The notes beneath the pieces are model-generated. The model was not told the origin of the DNA, made no database searches, and saw only the letters and a list, made by a program, of their open reading frames with translations. From Acidimicrobiia bacterium (GTDB lineage: Bacteria; Actinomycetota; Acidimicrobiia; Acidimicrobiales; SKKL01), in NCBI GenBank assembly GCA_041676705.1, contig JBAYRL010000012.1, positions 1-44,860 of the forward strand: 44,860 nt of DNA, written 5' to 3'. The translations under genes and the position numbers were made by a program. Position 1 is the stretch's first letter, and every line of letters begins with the position of its first letter. Of this stretch, positions 26,332 to 34,455 are shown one piece after another.

Positions 26332-26556
26332 TTACTTATAGCGGTAAGTGATGCGACCGCGGGACAAGTCGTAAGGCGTGAGCTCTACTTGGACGCGATC
26401 TCCTGGGAGAATACGGATGTAGTGCATCCGCATCTTGCCGGAAATATGGGCCAACACCTTGTGGCCATTTTCGAGCTCTACCCGAAACATGGCGTTGGGT
26501 AGTGGCTCGATGACCGTTCCTTCTAGAACGATCGCGTCTTCTTTGGGCTTAGCCAG
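26332..26556 (-). CDS. infA: Translation initiation factor IF-1, apparent CTG start
   Basis: IF-1 occupies the ribosomal A site during initiation. 74 aa, OB fold, with LPNAMFRVELENGHKVLAHISGKMR and YDLSRGRITYRYK. The usual family N-terminus is M-A-K; here the matching codons read CTG-GCT-AAG. A perfect GGAGG (26563-26567) stands six bases before that CTG, and no ATG, GTG or TTG is as well placed. In-frame alternatives (TTG at residue -6, ATG at 26601) overlap or precede the ribosome site. I therefore infer initiation at CTG, which could keep IF-1 low or autoregulated, as known for the AUU start of infC. The function is certain; the start is inferred. Confidence 0.95.
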   Translation of the reverse strand: MAKPKEDAIVLEGTVIEPLPNAMFRVELENGHKVLAHISGKMRMHYIRILPGDRVQVELTPYDLSRGRITYRYK

Positions 26557-26672
26557 GGCTGTCCTCCAGATCAAACCATTTCTCTTGCCACCAGGCACCA
26601 TGAAAGAGCCCGGAACAAGACCGAAGTTATACGTTAGCGCAACTATCCCGATTGGCCAACTTCAAACCGGCT

Positions 26673-26678
26673 ATTATA
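26673..26678 (-). promoter_or_regulatory. Possible -10 box of an internal promoter before infA
   Basis: A perfect TATAAT reads on the - strand in the map-infA gap, about 115 bases before the infA start. A TTGACA box is present at 26709-26714 but is 30 bp away, too far to pair with it, and no good -35 box is at 16-18 bp. An internal promoter for infA-rpmJ-rpsM-rpsK-rpsD-rpoA-rplQ is plausible. Confidence 0.35.
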
Positions 26679-26732
26679 TGCCGCCATGGATCGATAGCGT
26701 GCACCACTTGTCAAAGCAGGTCACTTTGGTGT

Positions 26733-27497
26733 TCACAGCAGAGTAAGAATTTCAGGGCCATTGGCGCCAACTGCGATTGTGTGTTCAAAATGTGCCGAGA
26801 GTTGCCCATCGGCAGTAACAACCGACCAATCGTCATCTAACAATGCCGTTTCAGCCGTTCCGGCGTTCAGCATTGGTTCCACAGCAAAGACATTGCCTTC
26901 TTGGATTTTTAAACCGCGACCGGCACGTCCAAAGTTCGGGACGTCGGGGTATTCGTGCATAGCTTCCCCGATGCCATGCCCCACGTATTCTCGAACCACT
27001 GAAAATCCGGCCGCTTCCGCTACGCCTTGGATCGCTTGGCCTAAATCGCCTAAACGATTGCCGGGTTGTAGTTGGGCAATACCGGCTTTGAGTGAGGCTT
27101 CTGTGACTTCCAATAAGCGCAGCACTGGTCTTGCGACCGTGCCAACCGGAGCGGTGAAAGCCGCATCTCCGTGCCATCCATCTACGACTGCGCCGCAATC
27201 GATGGAGATGATGTCGCCTTCTTCTAGCGGCACATCGTTCGGAATGCCATGCACAATCATGTCATTTGGCGAGGCGCATATTACCGCTGGAAACGGTGGC
27301 GAACCGTAACCTAAAAAATTAGAGGTGGCCCCTCGGCGTTCCAGCACCTCACGGCCAATCTGATCTAGTTCGGCTGTGGTAACGCCGGGACGGATAGCGG
27401 CGCGAATGTCGTGATGCATTTCCGCCACCACTCGACCGGCACGCCGCATTTTCTTGATCTCATCCTTCGTACGACGGGGTACGCCCCCTCGTCTCAT
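26733..27497 (-). CDS. map: Methionine aminopeptidase, type I
   Basis: Removes the initiator Met from nascent proteins, 254 aa. The five metal ligands are in place: D100, D111, H174, E207 and E238. The substrate-side His is H83 (IVHGIPND). There is no N-terminal zinc-finger extension. Its ATG overlaps the adk stop (ATGA), giving the usual secY-adk-map chain. Confidence 0.97.
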   Translation of the reverse strand: MRRGGVPRRTKDEIKKMRRAGRVVAEMHHDIRAAIRPGVTTAELDQIGREVLERRGATSNFLGYGSPPFPAVICASPNDMIVHGIPNDVPLEEGDIISIDCGAVVDGWHGDAAFTAPVGTVARPVLRLLEVTEASLKAGIAQLQPGNRLGDLGQAIQGVAEAAGFSVVREYVGHGIGEAMHEYPDVPNFGRAGRGLKIQEGNVFAVEPMLNAGTAETALLDDDWSVVTADGQLSAHFEHTIAVGANGPEILTLL

Positions 27498-28066
27498 AGA
27501 ACTGGCCGGATCCGATCGATAGCTTCCACCAGCCGGGCGAAGATTTCATCGACGGTGCCAAGCCCATCAACCACGAGCAGCATGTCGCGTTCTTCATAAA
27601 AGCGGATTAGCGGTTCAGTTTGGGCTTCGTACAGAGCTAAACGGCGATCAATTGCTTCTGGGGTATCGTCGGCGCGGGCCCGAAGCTGCATACGGGTACG
27701 GACTTCATCAAGTGGTACGTCAATGTTGACCACCGCTTGCAACGCATCGCCATTGGGCATAGCAGCTAAGGCTTCGGCTTGGGCGACAGTGCGAGGGAAA
27801 CCATCAAGCAGGTAGCCACTAGCCACAGCATCGTCTTTGGCCAAGCGTTCGGTTACCACTCCGACCATTACGTCGTCGGGTACCAAATCTCCGCGGTCCA
27901 TAATCTCGCCGGCTTGGCGACCAAATTCGGTGCCTTCTTCCACGGCACTTCGCAGCATGTCACCGGTACTGATATGTGGGGCGCCGTAGTGTTCCGACAA
28001 TTTAACGGCCTGCGTGCCTTTGCCAGCGCCTTGGCGGCCAAGCAGCACCAGTCTCACTGCGCTCAT
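27494..28066 (-). CDS. adk: Adenylate kinase
   Basis: ATP + AMP to 2 ADP, 190 aa. This is the short form: the LID is a loop (RARADDTPEAIDRRL) without the zinc domain, as in other actinobacteria. The P-loop reads GRQGAGKGTQ (10-19), with Arg-Gln in place of the common Pro-Pro or Ala-Pro. The AMP-binding motifs STGDMLR and GYLLDGFPRT are standard. It overlaps secY and map by four bases each. Confidence 0.97.
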   Translation of the reverse strand: MSAVRLVLLGRQGAGKGTQAVKLSEHYGAPHISTGDMLRSAVEEGTEFGRQAGEIMDRGDLVPDDVMVGVVTERLAKDDAVASGYLLDGFPRTVAQAEALAAMPNGDALQAVVNIDVPLDEVRTRMQLRARADDTPEAIDRRLALYEAQTEPLIRFYEERDMLLVVDGLGTVDEIFARLVEAIDRIRPVL

Positions 28067-29373
28067 TTTAAGAATCCTTCGTAGTTGCGCATCATCAGCT
28101 GACTATCGATTTGTTTAACGGTTTCAAGGGCCACACCAGCAGCAATCAAGAGCGAAATACCACCGAAAGCAAACTGCGACTGGCTGCCGCTAGTTACCTG
28201 GCCAAGAACAATGTCAGGAACCAGGGCTACCACCGCAATGAAGAGTGCACCCGGCAACGTGATTCGTGACAAGACCCGAGCGAAATATTGTTCGGTTTGA
28301 ATGCCAGGACGGATACCTGGAATGAATCCACCCTGCTTGCGCAACGAATCTGCTTGTTTGGCCGGGTCGAAAGTTATGGCCGTGTAGAAATAGGCGAATC
28401 CGACGATCAGCAACCCAAAGATAATGATGTAAAAGATATTGTCGGGGGCCAAAAGGTTGTCGTTCACCCAACGACGTACGGCGTCACCCCAACCACTATT
28501 GGGCAAGACTTGTGAAGCGAGAAGCGGCAGGTATAGCACCGAGCTGGCAAAGATTACCGGGATTACACCTGACTGGTTCACCTTCAGTGGGATGTAGGTG
28601 TTTTGACCGCCGTACATACGGCGACCCACCACACGCTTGGCAAACTGGACCGGGATCCGACGCTGACCTTGTTCCACAAACACGATGGCCGAGAGGACCA
28701 AAGCCAAGATGATGACCACGAAAGTTAATGTGACATCGCCCGACTCGGCACGAATTTGTGCGCCTTGGGCGGGGAATCGACTGATAACCGAAGCGAAGAT
28801 GATAAGCGACATGCCGTTGCCGATCCCACGCTGGGTAATGGTTTCGCCCATCCACATGATCAAGGCGGTACCAGCAGTCATAGTGATGACGATTAGCAGT
28901 ACGCGTGGAATGGTGAACTCGGTTAGGAGCGCTAAATCGCCACTAATGAAGCCACCGCCACCGTTAGCAAACAAGAAGGTAAAGCTAGTGGATTGCAATA
29001 CCGCAATGGCCACCGTTAAATAACGTGTCCATTGGGTCATCTTGCGTTGTCCCACCGCACCTTGTTCTTGCCACTGTTCTAAACGCGGAATTACCACGGT
29101 CAAGATCTGCATAATGATCGAGGCCGTGATGTAAGGCATGATGCCTAACGCGAACACCGAGAAGTTGGTTAGCGCACCACCCGAGAAAAGTTGCAAGAAG
29201 CCCAAAGCGCCACCGCTTTCGGCCTGGGTACGCAAAATGGCCAGCTGGTCAAGGTCGAGACCTGGCACTGGCACATGGGATCCAAAACGGTAGATGGCGA
29301 TCATCGCCACGGTGAAGAGGATCTTGTTGCGCAGGTCGGGGACCTTGAACATATTCCTCAGGGTCGTCAGCAC
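28063..29373 (-). CDS. secY: Preprotein translocase subunit SecY
   Basis: Channel subunit of the Sec translocon in the inner membrane, 436 aa with about ten transmembrane helices. Visible signatures are KILFTVAMIAIYRFGSHVPVPG at the N-terminus, GIMPYITASIIMQIL, the ERGIG-like TQRGIGNGMSLIIFA, and IPVQFAKRVVGRRMYGGQ. Unlike the tight spacing elsewhere in the operon, it lies 101 bases after rplO, behind a terminator hairpin, so its expression may be set separately. Confidence 0.98.
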   Translation of the reverse strand: MLTTLRNMFKVPDLRNKILFTVAMIAIYRFGSHVPVPGLDLDQLAILRTQAESGGALGFLQLFSGGALTNFSVFALGIMPYITASIIMQILTVVIPRLEQWQEQGAVGQRKMTQWTRYLTVAIAVLQSTSFTFLFANGGGGFISGDLALLTEFTIPRVLLIVITMTAGTALIMWMGETITQRGIGNGMSLIIFASVISRFPAQGAQIRAESGDVTLTFVVIILALVLSAIVFVEQGQRRIPVQFAKRVVGRRMYGGQNTYIPLKVNQSGVIPVIFASSVLYLPLLASQVLPNSGWGDAVRRWVNDNLLAPDNIFYIIIFGLLIVGFAYFYTAITFDPAKQADSLRKQGGFIPGIRPGIQTEQYFARVLSRITLPGALFIAVVALVPDIVLGQVTSGSQSQFAFGGISLLIAAGVALETVKQIDSQLMMRNYEGFLK

Positions 29374-29431
29374 GTGACCTTCCTCACCTTCAAAGCACTA
29401 GATAACTGTCAGCTTTACGACAGGATAGTTA

Positions 29432-29467
29432 ATAAAAATGGTGCCACCGGAATTCACCGGCGGCACC
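29432..29467 (-). terminator. Rho-independent terminator or attenuator between rplO and secY
   Basis: An 11-bp stem with one G-T wobble (29440-29450 with 29457-29467, loop AATTCA on the + strand) is followed on the - strand by ATTTTTAT. A second, weaker dyad CTGTC-N8-GACAG lies between it and secY. Inside the spc operon such a site should reduce read-through from ribosomal genes into secY. Confidence 0.85.
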
Positions 29468-29474
29468 GCGTATT

Positions 29475-29963
29475 TTAGCGGTTGGTGTGAGCGTTGCCCT
29501 TGGCGGGCGGACGTCCATGACCAAAAGGCATTGGAACTATCTCGATGGTGCCTCCAGCTGCGGTGATCGCAGCTTCAGCAGATTTCGAAACCGCATGCAC
29601 CTTGACCGTAAGCGCAGCAGAAACTTCGCCTCGGCCGAGGATCTTCACGTAAGCACCCTTGCCAACTAGGCCACGCTGATACAGCGACTCGGGTGAAACT
29701 TCAGTGAGTCCACTTTCAGTGAGTGTGTCAAGGTTAACGGCCTGATACTCCACCCGGAACGGGTTCTTGAAGCCCCTAAGCTTCGGTACCCGCATGTGCA
29801 GTGGGTTCTGACCACCCTCGAAACCTACCGGTACGGTGTTACGAGCTCTTTGACCTTTAGTACCGCGACCAGCAGTCTTACCGCCAACGCCACCGATACC
29901 GCGACCTACTCGTTTGCGGCGACGGTTGGAACCCTCAGCCGGCTTGAGATCGTGGATTTTCAT
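29475..29963 (-). CDS. rplO: 50S ribosomal protein uL15
   Basis: 162 aa. The N-terminus has the characteristic Gly/Arg-rich extension reaching into 23S rRNA (HDLKPAEGSNRRRKRVGRG, then KTAGRGTKGQRAR). The globular part contains FEGGQNPLHMRVPKLRGF. It overlaps rpmD by four bases. It is the last gene before the hairpin that precedes secY. Confidence 0.97.
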   Translation of the reverse strand: MKIHDLKPAEGSNRRRKRVGRGIGGVGGKTAGRGTKGQRARNTVPVGFEGGQNPLHMRVPKLRGFKNPFRVEYQAVNLDTLTESGLTEVSPESLYQRGLVGKGAYVKILGRGEVSAALTVKVHAVSKSAEAAITAAGGTIEIVPMPFGHGRPPAKGNAHTNR

Positions 29964-30145
29964 TCTGAAACCTCTTCCACAGTTACCAAGTGCGGTACCC
30001 GCGACAGCATGCCACGAATTTCGGGACGGTCGGGCAGGGTGTTAGTAGCCCCCAAGCGACGTAGACCGAGTGCACGTAAGGTTCCGCGTTGTTTGGGTTT
30101 TGTACCAATGGCGGAACGGATTTGGGTAACAACTAATTGTGCCAT
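29960..30145 (-). CDS. rpmD: 50S ribosomal protein uL30
   Basis: 61 aa, the small bacterial form. It has LVVTQIRSAIGTKPKQRGTLRALGLRRLG, the complete family signature. It sits between rpsE and rplO in canonical order. Confidence 0.97.
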   Translation of the reverse strand: MAQLVVTQIRSAIGTKPKQRGTLRALGLRRLGATNTLPDRPEIRGMLSRVPHLVTVEEVSE

Positions 30146-30147
30146 GG

Positions 30148-30723
30148 CTATGCCACCTCAAATGGTTCAGGGGCTGGGCCGCGCTCGCTTTCGCGATAGG
30201 CACGAAGCAAACCGCCAGGAATGCAATCTTCTGGGTCGAGACCGCGCATCTTGGCAATTTCGTCGGGACGTCGCAGGGCACGCAAACCGTCAATGGTGGC
30301 ACGAGCGACGTTCACGTGGTTGGAGGAACCAAGTGACTTACACAACACATCACCAATGCCAGCTTCTTCCAAAATTGCACGTGCGGCACCACCGGCAATG
30401 ACCCCGGTACCTTCAGCAGCAGGCTTCAACAGCACACGGGCTCCACCAACGCGACCAGTCACAGAGTGCACGATCGTGGTGCCAGCTAGGGGCACTGTGA
30501 AGAGATTTTTACGTGCTTCTTCGGTGCCTTTTTGAATTGCTAGGGGTACTTCTTTGGCTTTGCCATAACCCAGGCCAACCCGACCATTGCCATCGCCAAT
30601 TACTACCAACGCCGTGAAAGAGAACCGACGACCGCCCTTAACCACTTTGGCTACACGGTTGATGTCGATTACCCGCGACTCACGCAGTTGGGCGTCGTTG
30701 GCCGAATTTCGGTTTGTTGCCAT
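30148..30723 (-). CDS. rpsE: 30S ribosomal protein uS5
   Basis: Decoding-accuracy protein near the mRNA entry channel, 191 aa. It has RVAKVVKGGRRFSFTALVVIGDGNGRVGLGYGKAKEVP and the second-domain motif GVIAGGAARAILEEAGI. It overlaps rplR by one base (TAATG). Confidence 0.98.
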   Translation of the reverse strand: MATNRNSANDAQLRESRVIDINRVAKVVKGGRRFSFTALVVIGDGNGRVGLGYGKAKEVPLAIQKGTEEARKNLFTVPLAGTTIVHSVTGRVGGARVLLKPAAEGTGVIAGGAARAILEEAGIGDVLCKSLGSSNHVNVARATIDGLRALRRPDEIAKMRGLDPEDCIPGGLLRAYRESERGPAPEPFEVA

Positions 30724-31088
30724 TAGAACTCCAGTCCGGCGTCACGGGCAGCATCAGCTAGGGCTGCAATACGGCCGTGGTAGCGGTAACCGCCACGGTC
30801 GAAAACTACTTGATCAATGCCAGCCTCTTTGGCACGTGCCGCCAACAAAGCACCAACCTTAGTCGCCGCTTCTCTACTGGCACCCGCCATGTCACCAAGA
30901 TCGGCTTCTAGCGATGAAGCCGCCGCCAGGGTGTGACCCCGACGGTCATCGATGACCTGAGCTGAAATATTCTTGTTGGATCGAAACACAGCGAGACGAG
31001 GACGTTCGGCCGTGCCCAAGACCTTCTTGCGAACCCGACGATGCCGACGGATTCTGGCCTCTCTTTTAACTTTAGCGCTATCGCTCAT
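30723..31088 (-). CDS. rplR: 50S ribosomal protein uL18
   Basis: 5S rRNA-binding protein, 121 aa. It has the basic start REARIRRHRRVRKKVLG, RPRLAVFRSNKNISAQVIDD and the ending VVFDRGGYRYHGRIAALADAARDAGLEF, all standard. Confidence 0.98.
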   Translation of the reverse strand: MSDSAKVKREARIRRHRRVRKKVLGTAERPRLAVFRSNKNISAQVIDDRRGHTLAAASSLEADLGDMAGASREAATKVGALLAARAKEAGIDQVVFDRGGYRYHGRIAALADAARDAGLEF

Positions 31089-31111
31089 TCTTGTTCTTCT
31101 CGCTTCTTGGG

Positions 31112-31651
31112 CTACTTAGCCGTCTTACCGGCCTTGCGCAACACCCGTTCTCCGGCGTATCGAACGCCTTTACCCTTATAGGGCTCGGGCTTACGCAGAG
31201 CGCGAATGTCGGCAGCTACCTGCCCCACTACCTGCTTGTCGATACCAATTACACCAATGTTGGTAGGCGAAGGGACCTCAAAGGTGACACCCTCGGGGGC
31301 CTCGATACTCACCGGATGGCTAAAGCCCAGGGCCAAATCAATCACACTGGATGACTTGGCTGAGGCCCGGTAACCAACACCGACAATTTCAAGGTCTTTG
31401 CGAAAACCTTCGCTAACCCCAACGACCATGTTGGCAACCAACGAACGAGCGAGACCATGCATAGCTTTGGCGTCGCGCGACTCTTCGTTTCGTTCCAGCA
31501 CGATCTGCTGCTCTTCTTGACGCAGGCTGACAAACTCTGGCAGGTCGTAACTTAGAGTACCTTTCGGTCCTTTTACCGTTACCGACCCATTTTTTTCGGT
31601 GACCTCAACCCCGGCGGGCAGAGCTACTGGAGACAAACCTATTCTTGACAT
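31112..31651 (-). CDS. rplF: 50S ribosomal protein uL6
   Basis: 179 aa, with the family start MSRIGLSPVALPAGVEV and the C-terminal motif PEPYKGKGVRYAGERVLRKAGK near the sarcin-ricin loop. I use the ATG at 31651; a GTG at 31690 would overlap rpsH and add 13 residues unlike the family. Confidence 0.97.
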   Translation of the reverse strand: MSRIGLSPVALPAGVEVTEKNGSVTVKGPKGTLSYDLPEFVSLRQEEQQIVLERNEESRDAKAMHGLARSLVANMVVGVSEGFRKDLEIVGVGYRASAKSSSVIDLALGFSHPVSIEAPEGVTFEVPSPTNIGVIGIDKQVVGQVAADIRALRKPEPYKGKGVRYAGERVLRKAGKTAK

Positions 31652-31661
31652 TTTGCCTTCC

Positions 31662-32066
31662 TCACCAAACGTAACAAAGGATTTCGCCACCCATGCGACG
31701 CTTGCGAGCTTCGCGGTCGGTCATCAATCCTTGACTTGTAGATACAACTGCTACACCCAAACCGCCAAGCACCCGAGGAATCTCGCCGGCCTTGGTATAG
31801 ATGCGCAGACCAGGCTTAGAAATACGGCGAAGCCCAGAGATAATACGGGCACGATCCTGGGAGTACTTCATGGTAATGGTAAGAGTACGACCAGGGCGTG
31901 AATCGTTGTCTATGGCATTGAAGCCGTCGATATAGCCTTCTTTGAGCAGCAGCTCAGCCAAAGCTTCCTTCAGCTTGGAGGAAGGCATGGCCACATCGTC
32001 GTGCATAGCCACATTGGCATTGCGCAGACGAGTGAGCATATCGGCGATGGGATCTGTCATTGTCAT
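31662..32066 (-). CDS. rpsH: 30S ribosomal protein uS8
   Basis: 16S central-domain binder and, in E. coli, repressor of the spc operon. 134 aa. It starts MTMTDPIADMLTRLRNAN and ends STSQGLMTDREARKRRMGGEILCYVW. GGAGGTAAGACG precedes the first ATG, which supports this start over the second Met. Confidence 0.98.
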   Translation of the reverse strand: MTMTDPIADMLTRLRNANVAMHDDVAMPSSKLKEALAELLLKEGYIDGFNAIDNDSRPGRTLTITMKYSQDRARIISGLRRISKPGLRIYTKAGEIPRVLGGLGVAVVSTSQGLMTDREARKRRMGGEILCYVW

Positions 32067-32078
32067 CGTCTTACCTCC

Positions 32079-32264
32079 TCACCAGCTCGACTTCTTCACA
32101 CCTGGCAATTCGCCAGAATGAACCATTTCCCGCAAACAAATTCGACACAGTCCGAACTTCTTAAAGACCGAACGAGGCCGACCGCAACGGCGGCAGCGTG
32201 TGTAGGCCCGGACCTTGAACTTAGGGGTTTTTTGTTGCTTGTTAATTAAAGCCTTCTTGGCCAT
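32079..32264 (-). CDS. rpsN: 30S ribosomal protein uS14, zinc (type Z) form
   Basis: 61 aa. Two CxxC pairs (CRRCGRPRS and CRICLREM) form a zinc ribbon, the C+ paralogue. It ends ELPGVKKSSW as usual. The stop overlaps nothing downstream; its start overlaps the rplE stop by one base. Confidence 0.98.
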   Translation of the reverse strand: MAKKALINKQQKTPKFKVRAYTRCRRCGRPRSVFKKFGLCRICLREMVHSGELPGVKKSSW

Positions 32265-32833
32265 TACTGCCCCTCACGTCGGAACGGGAATCCGAAGGCA
32301 GCCAATAGTGCACGCCCTTCAGAGTCAGTCTTTGCGGTGGTCACGATGGTGATATCCATACCTCGTGTCACGGTTACCTTGTCATAATCAATCTCTGGGA
32401 AAATCAACTGTTCAGTCACACCAAAGGTGTAGTTGCCATGCCCGTCGAACGACTTGGTGGGTAGTCCGCGAAAGTCGCGGATACGGGGAACTGCGAGGCT
32501 AATCAGCCGATCGAAGAACTCCCACATGCGGTCACCCCGCAGAGTCACTTTCACCCCAATGGGGTTGCCTTCACGGAGCTTGAAACCTGCAATGGATTTC
32601 TTGGCTCGAGTGATGACTGGACGCTGGCCGGAGATAATGGCCAAGTCTTCCAGGGCACCTTCTAGCAGCTTGGCTTGTGAAGTAGCTTCACCAACACCAA
32701 TATTCACCACAATTTTTTCGAAGGTTGGTACTTGCATGACGTTGCTTAGACCAAGTTCGGCCTGCAAACGGTCACGCAGCTCATCGTTGTAGCGCTGCTT
32801 TAACCGGGGCGCAGCATAGGTAGATGTCGTCAC
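32264..32833 (-). CDS. rplE: 50S ribosomal protein uL5
   Basis: 5S rRNA-binding central protuberance protein, 189 aa. It has PRLKQRYNDELRDRLQAELGL, EKIVVNIGVGEA and GMDITIVTTAKTDSEGRALL. The start is GTG at 32833, overlapping the rplX stop as GTGA. Confidence 0.98.
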   Translation of the reverse strand: MTTSTYAAPRLKQRYNDELRDRLQAELGLSNVMQVPTFEKIVVNIGVGEATSQAKLLEGALEDLAIISGQRPVITRAKKSIAGFKLREGNPIGVKVTLRGDRMWEFFDRLISLAVPRIRDFRGLPTKSFDGHGNYTFGVTEQLIFPEIDYDKVTVTRGMDITIVTTAKTDSEGRALLAAFGFPFRREGQ

Positions 32834-33150
32834 TTGATCTCTACTCCTGTGCGCTTGCAGATGCGAACCTTGGAACCGTCAGCTTCCACTCGGAAGCCAA
32901 TGCGAGTGGCTTTACCGTCTTTGGGGCTGATGATGGCAACGTTTGAAACGTCAATGGGCATTTCAATGTCGAGAATGCCACCTTGGGTGGTTGCCGAAGT
33001 GGGCTTTTGGTGTTTGCGAGCCACGTTGACGCCGCCTACCACAACTTTGCCGTCTTTGGGCAGAGTGCGTGAAACCACGCCTTCTTTACCTTTGTCTTTA
33101 CCGGCCAAGACCACAACGCGATCACCGGCACGAATTTTCATGGCGCCCAT
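32830..33150 (-). CDS. rplX: 50S ribosomal protein uL24
   Basis: Assembly initiator of the 50S subunit, 106 aa. The KOW motif is RAGDRVVVLAGKDKGKEGVV. The start is either the ATG at 33150 (MGAMK) or 33141 (MKIRAGD); I use 33150, which follows a GGAGG that overlaps the end of rplN. The longer frame to 33228 is a shadow of rplN. Confidence 0.95.
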   Translation of the reverse strand: MGAMKIRAGDRVVVLAGKDKGKEGVVSRTLPKDGKVVVGGVNVARKHQKPTSATTQGGILDIEMPIDVSNVAIISPKDGKATRIGFRVEADGSKVRICKRTGVEIK

Positions 33151-33154
33151 GTTT

Positions 33155-33523
33155 TTAGAGCACCTCCGGGGCGAGAGAAACGATACGCATGAACTTCTTA
33201 TCTCGAAGTTCGCGGCCCACCGGGCCAAAGATACGGGTGCCGCGAGGTTGCAGGTTGTCGTTGATTAGCACCGCTGCATTTTCGTCGAAGCGAATGTAAG
33301 AACCATCGGCGCGGCGACGTTCTTTCTTGGTGCGTACGACAACGCATTTAACGACATCACCCTTTTTCACGGCTGCTCCGGGTAGGGCATCTTTGACCGT
33401 GGCCACAATGACATCGCCGATTCCTGCGTAGCGACGGCTAGTTCCGCCTAGCACTTTGATACAGAGAATTTCGCGGGCACCGGAGTTATCGGCAACGCGA
33501 AGTCGAGTTTCTTGTTGAATCAT
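33155..33523 (-). CDS. rplN: 50S ribosomal protein uL14
   Basis: Subunit-interface protein, 122 aa. It has MIQQETRLRVADNSGAREILCIKVLGG at the N-terminus and the ending IFGPVGRELRDKKFMRIVSLAPEVL. ATG 33523 overlaps the rpsQ stop (ATGA), which decides the start. Confidence 0.98.
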   Translation of the reverse strand: MIQQETRLRVADNSGAREILCIKVLGGTSRRYAGIGDVIVATVKDALPGAAVKKGDVVKCVVVRTKKERRRADGSYIRFDENAAVLINDNLQPRGTRIFGPVGRELRDKKFMRIVSLAPEVL

Positions 33524-33807
33524 CGTGCGCGCTCCAAGATTTCCAGAATCCGCCAACGCTTGAGCTTCGAAATAGGACGGGTTTCTTGAATCCGCACCCG
33601 ATCACCAAGACGCAAGTCGTTTGTTTCGTCGTGCACATGGAACTTAGTGGTGCGCTGCACGGTCTTGCCGTACCGGGGGTGACGTACCCGATCGGTAACC
33701 GAAACAACGGCCGTCTTTTCCATGGCGTTTGAAGTCACGATACCTTCACGTACCTTGCGCGGGTTGTAGCGCTCGGCGGCGACGTCCGTGGATGTTTCTT
33801 CGGCCAT
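33520..33807 (-). CDS. rpsQ: 30S ribosomal protein uS17
   Basis: 95 aa, OB fold. The first 15 residues are an extra polar leader, then KVREGIVTSNAMEKTAVVSVTDRVRHPRYGKTV and GDRVRIQETRPISKLKRWR. It overlaps rpmC by one base. Confidence 0.97.
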   Translation of the reverse strand: MAEETSTDVAAERYNPRKVREGIVTSNAMEKTAVVSVTDRVRHPRYGKTVQRTTKFHVHDETNDLRLGDRVRIQETRPISKLKRWRILEILERAR

Positions 33808-34034
33808 CAGGCCATCTCCTTCCGAGCAATAGCCTCAGCCGCGGCGATCTCACGAACGCGCAATTCGGTGTTCACACGAGCCACTTCCCGACGCACTTCA
33901 CGCAAGCGTGAGTAGTTTTCTAGGGTGCCAGTGGCATGTTGGAAACGAAGGTTAAATAGCTCAGCTTTTGCGTTTGACAGAGCTTCATCAAGCTCAGTGT
34001 CAGACAACTGTGCAACTTTATTTTGCTTTGCCAT
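33807..34034 (-). CDS. rpmC: 50S ribosomal protein uL29
   Basis: 75 aa, helical hairpin at the exit-tunnel rim where SRP and trigger factor dock. It has LSDTELDEALSNAKAELFNLRFQHATGTLENYSRLREVRREVARV. It starts three bases before the next gene's stop region, in tight spacing with rplP. Confidence 0.97.
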   Translation of the reverse strand: MAKQNKVAQLSDTELDEALSNAKAELFNLRFQHATGTLENYSRLREVRREVARVNTELRVREIAAAEAIARKEMA

Positions 34035-34036
34035 TC

Positions 34037-34453
34037 TTAGAATCCTTCCTGACGCTCGACAAAGCGAGCTTTAATCGGAAGCTTCTGAATGGCTCTTTCA
34101 ATAGCAGCCCGTGCAATTTCAGGGTCATGATAGGAAAGCTCGAACAACACACGGCCCGGCTTTACTACGGCTACCCAACGTTCGGGGTTACCTTTGCCAG
34201 AACCCATGCGAGTTTCAGCAGGCTTTTGAGTTACGGGCTTGTCAGGAAACACGTTGATCCACACCTTGCCACCTCGTTTGATGTGGCGGGTCATGGCAAT
34301 ACGAGCCGCTTCAATTTGGCGGGCCGTAATCCAACCGGGTTCCAAAGCCTGGATACCAAAGTCGCCGAAGCTAACAGTGGTGGCACCTTTTGCGTTACCG
34401 GTCATGCGGCCACGATGGTGCTTGCGGTGTTTAACCTTCTTTGGCATCAACAT
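34037..34453 (-). CDS. rplP: 50S ribosomal protein uL16
   Basis: 138 aa, organises the A-site region of the 50S. It has MLMPKKVKHRKHHRGRMTG, ARIAMTRHIKRGGKVWINVFPDKPVT and ETRMGSGKGNPERWVAVVKPGRVLFE. All are standard family blocks. Confidence 0.98.
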   Translation of the reverse strand: MLMPKKVKHRKHHRGRMTGNAKGATTVSFGDFGIQALEPGWITARQIEAARIAMTRHIKRGGKVWINVFPDKPVTQKPAETRMGSGKGNPERWVAVVKPGRVLFELSYHDPEIARAAIERAIQKLPIKARFVERQEGF

Positions 34454-34455
34454 GA

